Assembly: GCA_014773175.1 (NCBI GenBank)
Contig: VXCM01000441.1
Span: 62,001 to 126,000, forward strand
Source of the DNA: Lucifuga dentata
Lineage: Eukaryota; Chordata; Actinopteri; Ophidiiformes; Bythitidae
Direction of reading: 5' to 3'
DNA length: 64,000 nucleotides
The notes under the pieces are model-generated. The model was not told the DNA's origin. It worked only from the letters and a program-made list of their open reading frames with translations, and did not search any database. Shown here piece after piece: positions 24,501 through 37,721 of this stretch (positions are counted from its first letter, which is position 1; each line of letters begins with the position of its first letter). The position numbers and the translations under genes are program-made.

Positions 24501-27500
24501 ACACAATCTGCTCACAATGAGATGAGATTGGATGTTAGGTGGTGAAAGAGCTATTGACTGTAAATGGGCTTCCATTATGGCTCTTCTTTCACTGAAAGGA
24601 TTTGCAGTAATAACCCTTTTCCAGTCTCTGTTCGTGACCACGGTGTGACGGATCTGTGCTGGAGCTGTAATACATGACTGGTTATACTGCCTTACAAAAA
24701 AATGACAAAATCACATTTGAACAACCATGTTACATTTCAAGATTTGGCTTAAACAACTTCCAAAATCTGTGCAGTGCCTGAGTTTAAGAAGAAAATGATC
24801 ATTGTTTCAGTAATTTCCCCTCACAATGCAAAAAAGGCTTTATGATAAAAAATACAAATACTTTTCTGACATCTGCTCTATGCTTCTATTTGACGTATTT
24901 CATTATGTACATGGAAACATGTTTAGTTTAGTACTTATTAGAGTCGACTCTATTTTCCTCTGATTTGGAAAATGTGAAGCTGCCCAGATAAGTTATTTAC
25001 CATTCATAATCCACTTTAAAGCTCCAAGTGGAATGCAACAAAACATAAAGCTTAAAATACATCCCAACACAAAAAGCTTGATGATACCCGAAAAGCTGGA
25101 AGCACAAAAAAAAAAACTTCACAGAGCAGCGAGTGTTTCGCTCAGGTTGGCTTCATCTGTTTTGCATAAACGTGCCGCCTGCCTACAAATGGCGCGCTCC
25201 CCAGCAGATGGTCTGTGAGATGGAGATCTGTTGAGGGAGAAGTGACTTATTGTCTCTCTCAGTTGTTGTAGATCAGAATGACATGTGATAATGAACCAGT
25301 CTGCCACGTCTGGCCGTCGCTTTTATCTAATGGCCTCGCACGGGATCATTTCTTACATGCCGCATCAACCGTTCTGCTCAGGACAGGACGTTTTTTTCAA
25401 TGTGTGCTTGGTTCTTGCCCGAGACCTGCAGTGTGTGGCTAGGTGGTTGCATATTTATGTTCTGGTGGTTGCTATGGTGTTTGGGGTGGTTGCTAGAGGT
25501 CATCAGACTAGATCATAGGGCCTATAGTCAGTGCTGAGAATAAGGAAATAATCATGATTGCAGATTTGAAGAGAGCTAACGCTGACGATGAACTGCTACT
25601 GACCTTCTATACAGGTACACCTGTTGAAAGGATTTTCTGTTCTGCCAAAGTGAAAAAATGCTTTGAGTAAGCTGTTTTCTTTCCCCTCACTTTATGCCAA
25701 CTTATCTGTACTAAGCACACTGTCTTTCAGAGAAGGAGAAGAAGAAGAAGGAGAAGAAAATAATTTTAAACAACGCCTCCTCCGCCCGTATGCACACACA
25801 CTTTGGGCTGCATACAGCTTTGGCTAGATAAGTGGGGTTTTCCACATAAAACATTATGAGCTCCAGAAAGTTTAAGAAATTCACAAAAAAAAAAAAGGAT
25901 TCTGAGGTTAAAACTGTCTATATTTTAGAAAGTGAAAAATATCTGAATTATCCTGATGTGGTAAAGTCTGCACATTTGGTCATCTGTACAATATTAAATG
26001 ACCCATACGCCCTCAATTACACAACACAGTTTATCACTTTGTTTACAGAAATATGGAGGAAGCAGACATTGCTTGTCTTCTCTGCTTGGAGAATAGACAG
26101 GGAGAATATTAGAGCCACGGCCACAGAAGATTGTAATTTATGACTTTGTGTACGAACATGATGCTTCAGGGGCTTTTAAAGGCATGAAATATGGCCCTAC
26201 ATTTGTTCCTGATAGAGATACAGTGGTAGCACAATGGTAATACCGCCGCCGGCAAAGCTAATTGTGCAAGAAGGGCAACAGAAATTCAACGGCAATAACT
26301 TTTGCCATCTGTACTTGTGTTTCAATAAATGCCTGTCCTGCCTCTTGTGGTTTTGGTGATAGCTCTCTTTGGTTCTAGATGGCTATCCTCTAAATGAGAC
26401 CATTTACATAATTAGCCTGGTTTCACTGCAGGGCCAAACAAGGCTTGCCACTTGCTCATTATCACTGTCAGTCAGTTATGGTTTCAGCTCAGTGTTATTT
26501 TGATATAACATTACTAATGTATAATTTAAGCCGTCACTGATGTCCTATTTTTAATGCTTTCTGCGTGCTTGTGAAATTCCTCCACCCTTCCTCCTGCAGT
26601 TTTAATGCTAAACATGTGCAGGGAAAGTAAAGTTACACAAATGAACCCACTTTAAAGCTTTTTAAGCAGGTTATTGCTAATTTCAACCCAATGCATGTTT
26701 CTATCTTGCTGTAACCAAATTTAGATTTTAAGACTTCGTAGCAGATTAAATCAAGGTACGGTGGATATTTGTTTGGCATTACTGCATTATATTCCAAAAA
26801 CTGCTCTGCTGGTCTGCAGCCCACCAGTTATTGAGTTGGTATTGAGAAGAACTTGTATAAATTTGTATAAATCTATAAAGAATTGATACATATGTTAAAT
26901 ATAAGTCACGCATAGCACAAAATTGCACTGCTGCATTATTAATCTTTGCCTTCTTCTTCTTCTCCCTTTGCATTCTGTCTTTCTCCGGCACGCCTGACTG
27001 TCCGTCTGTCTGGGTTCTAGACGGCTACCCACGAGACGAGATTGTGTACAAGTGGAGGCGGAACTCAGTGGAGACGTCGGACCAGAAGTACTGGAGGCTT
27101 TACCAGTTTGACTTCATGGGGCTCAGAAACACCACGGACATGCTTTCAACAACAGCAGGTAAGAGAGATGCCAGCAAAAGGTCAACCGCTGATCTCTGGT
27201 CTTGCATAAACGCTCTGAGTATGATGCAGAGGCGAAAAAGACACAGATTACATTTAGTCCACTGCTCTGCTTACGTACAGGCTTCAAGTACCAGTACTTT
27301 ATATACTCAGAGGGTGATGTACTGCATCTTTTTCTAAAAGGTCAGATTCTTTGCAGTAAATATAACTTCAGGTAATTTCAGAATATTGCTGCTGTTAGTT
27401 AAAACCTCATATCTAAGCCTTTTCAGAGGCACAATGTATCTGAAATAGAATCACAAAAGTTTGTAATCTTGAAAGCATTATTATTTCATTCTGGAATTTT

Positions 27501-30500
27501 ATTTGTTTTATTCCAAGGTGTTGTGAATTGGAGATACCAGGTTGTAACATTTACCATACCACACATCGATAAATTGAATACGTTTCTTCACAACATTTTG
27601 ATTACAGGAGTACATTTGCTGCAAATTCTTATGTACTTTTGTTGGGTTGTAACGGAGTCATATTAGTACTTCTTCCACCACTGAAATGAACAATATGGCG
27701 TCACAAAAACCTAAATGGTTGCATTATGCATTATGATCCTTGTAAGGAAGCTACAATCTACTTCCCCCGTGTCCCCTGGGGAGGTCAAAGTTCACCTTCA
27801 ACAACAGGGATTCAATCCTTTAGGAGGACAAACTGGCCTCAACTTGATGCCCAAAGCTTTGCACAATGCCAAAAATGAAATCATATCACGACTGCTCTGT
27901 GCTCAGAAGTATTCCCCTCGGGTGTAAGGGCAAATAGGTTTTTCAACTGACATTAATCACCAAGATTAAAGATTTAAAAGGAAGTTTAATTATTTGTTCC
28001 TTTTCCGTCTCTCTTCCACGCTTTGTTTGGTTATTAGGCCTCGAGTTCTTCCAAGATTTTAATTGAAGTTTGCTGTTTGCAGGCAGTGGCAGCTGTGGAG
28101 AGACTGTTGCACAGACAGGTGCCAGTAATTATACCCACAACGGGCACGTAGTGGACAACTTCCTGTTACATTTTTCATACTTTCACATGACACGTGAAAA
28201 CGAAAACCGATTTTAGGAAAGCATTATGGCTGAAAGAGAGTAAGACAAAGAGTGCTGTGGTGATTATTAACCTCTGTTAACCTGATTTATGAGGTGCATA
28301 TCTTCCTCCGAGTTTGTGCTGTGCGGTCTTTTTGTCTTTGCAGAGGTTGGATCTGCATAATGTGACTTGATTCAGCTTTCTAAGAGCTCAACCTCTGTTC
28401 ATGAATATTCGAGGAACAGGATTATTCAGCATGAGATGGATAACAGGGAGTGGCAGCAAATTATTGAGAGCCACACTGGAAATTAGCAGAATGGCCTCTT
28501 TTTGTTTTCTAAAATAGACATTCAATCCCTGAATGACAAATGAGGATTTTTTACTTCTTACAATAACATAATTCTTGGACTGAAGAAGGATTAAAGCAGG
28601 GATGTCAATATTTCATTTCTTTTTTTGAGACATTAACGCTCCGTTTTGTAAGTTTATCTTTTAAACCCCAAATAAATGAGTGATGAGCGCTCGTCTCTCA
28701 TGGCACACTGATGGCCTTATAAATTACAAGTTTCCCGGACTCCTGCTGTATCGTCAAAAGGCAGCCAAACTAATTTTCTGCCGAGATGCTCGAAACCAAC
28801 AGCAAACCTACACATCTACCTCATGCTGCTAAAGAAAATGAGTCATTTTCTCATTTATTACCTCGTTTCGTTTCCCTGTTTCACTTGCTGGAGCTCTGTC
28901 TCTACACGCATGATGATTAGATCTCCAGCTAAAAATACCTATCATTAATTTACATCATGACAAACTTTGAAAGTGCTGCGTTTCTCTTCCTCTCTCCCTA
29001 TTTCCTTCTCCTATCCTCCCTCTCCCATTTTCATCCCTCATAAACATGAGGTATGGGGCTGTTTTAATGAGGACGGAGTGGACAGATCTCAGGCCACGGT
29101 GCCACTGGGGACTCCTTCCGCAAATTCACCATCATTACCACTTCTGCGGCGTCCTCTTCAAACGGCCCCGGTTCGGAATCCCAAACGCTGCGGTGCTTTA
29201 TTCAACAATCCCATCGTGAATTATCCCATAACTTCCATTACGGCCTTTTCTGCTCTTATATTGTAGAAACGCTGATGCTCTTCCCTCTTTTTTCTTTATC
29301 TATCTACCGTGGAATTGTTCAAATGTCTTTTTGTCACGAATCTGTTGCTGCATCATGAATCACACCACTAATATTCCATTTGATGTTCCCTGTGATTATT
29401 GAAACATTCCTTCACTAATGCCATACAGATGACTTTCCATGTATAGGGAATTCCACGTAAGCCGTAGTAATGGCATTCTGGCTGAGCTCATTAATTGATC
29501 GGCTTTCTGGGAATTTTCCTCGGAGCTTACAAGCAGAAAGTAGCCGTCGCTGTGTGGATGACAGTCTGCAAACAACAGAGTGCAGCACACAGACAGCCTC
29601 ATAAGTATTCTGTAGGAGTATGTAAACAGACAGGCTGTGTACAACAGTACTCTGAGAATACACATATGTCAGCACGCCACTGTATGTCCACACACACAGG
29701 CATAGAGGCTCCATAGGAATATATGAGTTTAAAATGAATATAATGAATAAGCTAAACAATATCATTCTGGAATGTTCTGTGCTTAGCGACTCTTTCCAGA
29801 AACTCTTTAATTTAGCATTTAGAGGGAGAAAATGTAGAATAATTCACACAATGAATTGCTGTTTTATTTAGCACGTTGGTGTATGAGAATGAATAGTTTT
29901 TCATTCAGCCAGAATCCTTTCATACTGCCTGTTCTGTTGAACAAGAACATCAAATTTACCTCCAGACTGTTTAATTTTCACAAAACAGGGAAATTATAGA
30001 TTTGAGGGCATTTCATAAAAGAGAAAATCTTCTCCATATGTTTGAATCAAACCCACATCCTTTTCATGAACACACCTGAGCGGCTTCAAGGTAATCAAAC
30101 AGCATTCCTCTGTAATATCTAATGTAACGCTTTTCTTATTCAGACACGTTTGCCAAGTTTATGGAACAATGGCTTTTGCTCGCCGACTGTTGCGCTTCAA
30201 TCTCTCTTTCCTGCTATCAATTAATGTTTGCAATAACAAGCATTCCTACTCGGACCATAAAAGAGGCAGAGGAGTGAACCCTGTCGCTCTCCTCATTTTT
30301 CTTCCCTGATACTGACAAAGCCGCAGAGGTTATAGAGAATTTAACAAGTTTTCCTTCCATCTTTTGGCTCCATTAAGATTGTTTCTTTTATCTTTTGCTC
30401 TCTGTAGATGCTATCTCATATATTATATTGCCTCACTTTTTCTCTCCATCCTTTTCCTTCTTTTTTCTCCTTCCCTCTGTCTGTCTTTGCATTTTAATCA

Positions 30501-33500
30501 GATTCTCTCATGTTTGGCATTTGCACGTCTAATTCCAAACTGTCTAAGGACCAGTGGTTTTTAGGCCAGTGGGTCTCAATTAAACTGAACTGAATATTAC
30601 CTCTGAAAACCAAAACATCAAAGTACCATCTCACCGACAAGCCACCAACTCTAAAATCGCAGAGAAAACTCATGCACAATGGAAATACACTTCGCTGGAC
30701 TATTTTCAAATTAAAAACAAAAATATAGATAGAAAACCTCAAGAATATGTTGAATATGTTTCAGGACATCAGGGGAAAGGGGGACTTCAGCTCTCTGTTA
30801 AAATGAATAAAGAACGCAATTTTCAACACGTTTGACGCTGATTGACACCTTTACAAAAGGACTTCCTCATCCTCAACGCTTTATTATGGTGTCCCACAAG
30901 GATCAATCCTCATTCTAGGTTACATTATTCCCATAAATGACTTTGTTCGAGATGAAAACCTACAGACTCACATGTTAACAGCTTCTTTGAATGGTCCATT
31001 TTCTGTCACTGCGTAGCACCCGAGGCTAATAATCTCACTGTAATATTTGCTGCTGTTTTGATCACCTCGTTAAGAGAATTACAGGATCCGGCTGCGGCTA
31101 CGCCACAGACATCTTAATTACTCACGAGCCGGTATGCAGCCTCAGATCCTGAGGGATGACTGACCTCAGCTTGTAGGCAGACAAAACAGATCCCCTTGTT
31201 AATGTGATGCAATCTAATAAAGCAAAACCACAAAGTGCCAAAGAGGTGAAGTAACACCTCTCTGACTTTCTGTCAGTGGTGGAAGTTCAAAGTATGTAAT
31301 TTTAACATCAATAGAATTACCACAATAGTGTACAGACTTGTATGTACTTTTTGCTGATGCAATGAAATGTATCCAGTACGTTATTTCGCCAGTAATGGAA
31401 AAAATAACTATGAAATACTAAAAAAAAAAAATCCCCAAAATTGGAGACATGCTCAGACATGCCCCAGTAAATTCTAGTACCTTTTGCTTTTTGAAACTCT
31501 TAAAATAACATCAAAAATTCATTGTGCCATTAAGCTAAAACAAGGCTGAGATACAAGATTTTTACTAGACAGCAGCAATAATTTATAAGTTTGTCTTGTG
31601 CTGGATTTAAAGCCTTAAACTGCAAACGAGTACATGTAGTGGAGTGGAGGTCCAGCATTTGAATCCCAGTTGTATCTATTTATTTATCATGTCTTTCCTG
31701 TCATCAATCAATCCTTTCCCATATAAATCTCTCTCTTAACAGGCGACTATGTGTTGATGACGGTGTACTTTGACCTCAGCAGAAGGATGGGATACTTCAC
31801 CATCCAGACCTACATCCCCTGTATCCTGACTGTGGTTCTCTCCTGGGTCTCGTTCTGGATCAAGAGCGACGCCACACCCGCGAGGACGGCCTTAGGTATG
31901 AACTAAGNGGGGGGGGGGGGGGGGGTGTAACACGCCTTTCTTGCCTGTTCATGATCAGCATGAGCAAACAGTGTTCATGTCCCGTATTTTGTCATCATTT
32001 TGAATTATTAAAAGTAATCCTGTTACGCTCGTCCGACCTGCAAAAGCATTCATCTGTGTACACGAGTGTTTCTTTCAACCACTCACAACTGAGAAAGCAT
32101 GTTATAGCATGAATACAATGGCTAATTAGCTTAAGCAATCTCAGTAAAAATGTCTGTACCATCAATACTGCATGTTTCCTTTTTGTTATTGATCATGGTG
32201 CTACACAATTTCTTTCTCGAGCTGATGCTTTATTTTTTTTTCCTTCCACTCTGCATGTCTGCCATAAGTTTATTTGCTTTCCTGTGGATGATGATGTTGT
32301 GCAAGGTGCTCGTTAGTTCCTGTTTGAGATGTGATTTGAGGTAAGTCTGTGAAGAGTTTTGTTTCCAAAACTCGACACGTGTGTGTGTTTATTGGTAGTT
32401 GAAGAGTTTTATTTCCAACAAGAAGGCACTCTGAGACCACATACCTCTGCCAAGAAAGATTTTATAGACTAAAAACATCTTCTGGATCCAAAATATGATT
32501 CAGATCACCTCCAAAATTGAAACACTTCTTTTTCTTGAGATGATCTATCTGTGCGTGTATCTATCTATCTATATATATATAGATAGATAGATACACGCAC
32601 AGATATATCATCTCAAGAAAAAGAAGTGTTTCAATTTTGGAGGTGATCTGAATCATATTTTGGATCCAGAAGATGTTTTTAGTCTATAAAATCTTTCTTG
32701 GCAGAGGTATGTGGTCTCAGAGTGCCTTCTTGTTGGAAATAAAACTCTTCAACTACCAATAAACACACACACGTGTCGAGTTTTGGAAACAAAACTCTTC
32801 ANTATATATATATATATATAATCCCTGGTGGATTCCTTGCCTTCTTGTTGGAAATGAAACTCTTCAAATACCACTATACTATATTATACATATTATATAG
32901 ATGTAAAATGAAATGTCCCCTCAGAGTTTAGAAATCCACTGTCCATTTACCCTTGCTGTCTGAGTTAAAGTGAATAATACATGTAATAATACAGTACATG
33001 TTCTTGCGGGAGTAAAATTAGCAGGGGAAGGCTGAGAAAGAACACATTTAGAGCCACACACTCACACCATTACACAGCAGGCAGCAGTAATGTAGTGGCC
33101 CGTCAGAGATCTTGGGGCTCTCCGGTACTAATAGTAGATGCAGGAAGGAACCATGTAACTCGTTAACCTCATCACCCCAGATTTTCCTCACAAAACCTAC
33201 AAATTCAAACTGAGCTGGCTTCTCCAACCTTCCACCTTCAACCTCCCCTCACCCTGATGTCACCGACATCAACACAGCATATACAGATGTACTTTAAGTC
33301 CACTTAAATGCCACTCAGTATCTTCTCCCTTCATCAGCCAATATCACAGAAAGTCATCTGAAACGTCTCTGTGGTAATAAAGAAGCTATATTGGAGTTCT
33401 GAATGTCCCTGTTCATCATCGAGCCCAAAGCAAAAACCTTTGCTGATAGCTCAACAATGAAGTCATCCTGTGTTGTATCAAATTTAATAAGCTCAGATTA

Positions 33501-36500
33501 TTACTCAAGCATGCGCTGGGCCGAACAGACCCTTTCCTCTTTTGCTGTTAATTAAAGTTGATCGTAATAAGATTTTGTTTTCAGATGGCATTCCGCTCAA
33601 CTTACTTTTGCTGTTGGGTTGAGCGCGATGAGAATCGACACGATGAGAATCAAACATCAAAAGAGTGTGAAGCAGATCAGACCGACAAAGACCGCATACG
33701 ACACAGGTGCTTTCTTTCCAAGTGTCTCCAGAAAGGTTTTTGTTAAAATGGAACAATGGATATACTCCCATTATGAGTAAATATCCTGCATTAAAAAAAA
33801 ATAAATAAATAACAAATAAGTATTAACAGTAAAAGGTACTCAATTCATAATTCATTGATGATCACCTTGTAACTCCAATTTGAGGGAGTCTGGAATGAAA
33901 TAATGATGATTCAGTAATTAAATAATAATAATAATCCCCAAATATGAGGAGGGAGCTGAAAAAGTCTTTCACCTAAAAATGGAGATAAAGGTTTTTCATC
34001 TGATGTGCGTTTGGGTCAGTTGCTCTTCTAAAATAATTTAATTCTAAAACTCACAATATATTGTCTAAAATACAATTTATCATTTAAAAAAATGCTAAAA
34101 TGGAAGGTTTTCACTCTATTAATGCAGCATATCAGTTAATTAATGTTGATGTAATGCTACAGCAGCAACAGTGGCACAAAATAGAAATATTGACAGTACA
34201 AGTACCTCAAAATTGTACTCAAATACTGTACTTGAGTAAATCAGCTGCAGAAATTTAAGAAAGATGCAGAATCAGCACATGAGAGGAAACATTTGTAACG
34301 GCTGCTGCTGCAAGTCTGTGAGGTTTTCTTCAATATTTTTAGTCTCTTTGTGTCCACTCGTCTCCCTGCCTGGTTGAGAAAACAACCAAAGGCAGCAGTG
34401 GATTATGTGGGTCACTATGTGTCGTCTAATACGTGACCGATACATGACCAGGAAAAGCTCATGATCTCCCTCAGACAACAGGTAGCGAAGAGGAGCCTGC
34501 TGTCCTGGTCCAGATAAACATCCTCATTCAACTCAACAATAGAAAGTCATTTAGCCTTTCTTCTCCAATCCATCGCCCCCATTTTCAGCTCGTCCTGAGA
34601 CCTGATCCCTAGGCTGAAAGGGAAGGAAGGAGGACAATGGGGGGGGGNCTGTGAAGGTCTCTGGCATGTCGTGGCAGGAAGAAATGTCAGAATGAGGTAA
34701 GATCGCCAATCGTGGAGAGGTTCAAGTTCAGAAAAAAGGCAGATGATGCACCGCCAACCTCCTCAACCCATGCCCCCCTTCCCTCCCCCCAGGGCAAACT
34801 GCCTTGACAAGCTGCTAAGCATGTTCCAGGTGGTATTTCCAATGAGCTGTCACTCACGTTACTCCTACAAAAATCAGGAGGTTTGGGTATCAGCGGGCTG
34901 GAAATACGGCAGACAAGCTGAGGTTGATTCCCACTGGGACCTCCATCTCTGCAGCTCGGATGGATTCTGACAGAGATACGGGGGTTGTTAAAAGGAAATA
35001 AAGCCACTCAGAGGAAGAACAAGCCAGCACAGAGCTCAAATCCAAAAGGGCCAAATGGAACTGTGTCACTCCAGTTAATTGAACTGGATGGTGACATCCA
35101 TCATGCTACACAGTGTATAACAGAACATCACAAAGAGTGTCACATGCGTTCACCTCAGGCTCTCAGTCTCTTATAGCGGAAATCTGGTTTGCAGGTAGGA
35201 AAAGCAGAATGTCGGCACAAAAATGCATGAAATGATCCTTCAAGTCAGAATTGCAGGTAAGAAACATGAGAGGTTTCTTTGACAGTTTCTCCAAATCTGT
35301 TATTTGACAAGACTTCAGCTTGGCAGCACAGACGCCACAGTACTTCTACTCCAGTTACATTTCTGAAAATGTACTGTCCAGCATTGCCACACACAGAGCC
35401 ATCACAAAATCTGTTTGGTTTGGACTCATTATTTGCTTTGATAAGAACATTTGTGAATTCATCAGCAATTCTTAAACAAAAAAACCTTAAATTATAGGAT
35501 TATCTAAATTTTTCTCTTCACTTTTTAAGCATTTTCTATGCTGTTTTTGTCTTTGTGCAGCAGGAAACAACATTAGGTGACTGGGGACATTAAACAGAGT
35601 TTTAAGCCAGTCTACTTCTTTAAAAATCTTTGGTGTTTTTCAATGGAAATTGGCAAAACCCAAAAACAATTAAGCTTTTTAAACAGACCGTGAACTTTTT
35701 AACATTGAAGTCTTAATAGCTTTTTCAGACAAAACAAAACAAACAAACAAAAAAAAACAGCTCTTAAATACAGGAACTTTTTCTTAATTTCAGAATTTTC
35801 ATAACATTTAGACAAAATCCAAAAAAATCATACAAAGGCGAGCAGCTTTTTCTCAGTGGGTGTTGTGGAATAACAGCTATAACATTTAAAAATACACACA
35901 CCGAGGTATCGCTGAGAACCGTCATTCACGTGAACGCACGTCGATGGCAACACAACAGCCCTTGTGGGAGCTCAGTAGGAAGAAGACAGCGAGTTAGAGA
36001 CAGAACCAAGACATCCGTCTCTCAAACTCCTACTGTGCAGAGATGGGGAAATGTAAATCGGGCACTCTGTTCACCACAGGGACCGGCTCACTATGATTGA
36101 TCAGTGCCATGTACTGTTGCTGTATGTGGTGGCTCCCTGCGAAACGTTCTGAGACACCTGATTGACACAATAATGGCTGTAAATGACAGTAGCAACAAAA
36201 TAAAGTGATGGCGGGACATTTGGCGGACCGATTACACGCATGTGAGAGACGTGGCTTTAATAAAGTGTGCATGAAACACCTTTAATCAGATTACCAAAGT
36301 GCCTATGTGCAGCATTTTAGCAACAATCATTAGCACAATAATTTGGAAGCATCAGCATAATTACCATAAACAAACAAGGCTGTAACCGAGATCACTGGCA
36401 GCTCCTGCAGCACATTTTAGATTGTGCACCACCAGGTCAGATTTGGTGGAAAAACAGTTATTTAATTAGTTATTTAATTTCCAATATTCTAGCTGCAGTT

Positions 36501-37688
36501 TGATATCAGCTTGTTGTGAGCTCTTGTCTGTGTCCTTGGTTTTATCATCTTAATGGCATGAAGCTGCAGGATTTAAAGGAAATTTGGCCTTCCTTTACTC
36601 ATAGTGCATCAGTAGGATTAGATAATAGTGATATTAGAGAAAAATCATCAGCCTGCACTGAAAAGAAATGGAGTTTTTTGTCCATTTACTGTCATCTTCT
36701 TGTCATTATTAAGCAAAACAGTGTTTGAATATTTTGATCAGTTTCCAAAGACTAAATTTACACTGAATTTTACATAACATTCACTCTTACGTATGTCACC
36801 TAGTATTTGATATTTTTTTTATTTATTTTTTTGCTGTAGTTCCAACATGCAGAAAGTTACATATTGCAGCTGAAATAATGACACGAAACATGAAATGCTG
36901 CATTGTAGCTTTCAGTTAGAAAAGACAGTCTGTTTTCAGACCACAAACCTCTGTCGTAATGAAGTCGCTGCCTTCTTGTAACCTACCACAGATCCTTAAT
37001 TGGTGCTCCTTTGTACTATTTATAGAGGCTCCACAAGCTGTGTTCTACTCCACCTGTTCTATCCCTGGACATTCTGAATGAGATGAGTGATATTTGTTAA
37101 CATGTTTTAGCATCATATTTAGCGATTACACATACTGCTATTTTTAAAGTGGTTTTGTAAAGGCACACAGCTGAGTTCTCACTGCTTTGTAACCCCCCTA
37201 CCCCTCGTGTTTTCCTTTAGAATTGAGATTCTAGCAGGCTCTGGCAGGAATCACCCAGTTGCTATGGTATCATGCGTCGACAATTCCCACAAAATGAATT
37301 AAATTCTGCAAATCATGCTCATGATGATCCCGATTTGAAATAGCAACCCAAATTGAGCAGCCTGTGGGTAGTTTGTGATTAAAGAATAACTCTGTACACT
37401 TGGTGCTTTTTTTGAGATTTTTGTTAAGATTTGAACACAAAAAGTAAGATTTTGTGTACTTGCAGCATGAGAAATTTTGTGTACTTGCAGCATGAGAAAT
37501 TTTAAATTTTATCGAGTTTGGTGCTTAAATCTAATGAGTGAGAAAAGGGAAAGTCTAGACGATCTCTAGACCAGAGGAGGTAGCTGGAAATAGACAGGAG
37601 CAACCCGTCTCTATGGAAACCACAGGCGAAAACAGTGGCACACAATGCCATGAAAGACATGTAGGAGACGAGGATGAAAGAGGCGAGA

Positions 37689-37721
<33 letters not shown>

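Larger units (their letters stand above)
27159..31742 (+). other. gabrg3 intron 6 (4584 bp)
   Basis: Non-coding. It holds a hAT-like end at about 27600-27683, a decayed LINE reverse transcriptase fragment at about 30820-30995, and a second hAT-like end starting at 31274. No alternative exon was recognised. Confidence 0.85.
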
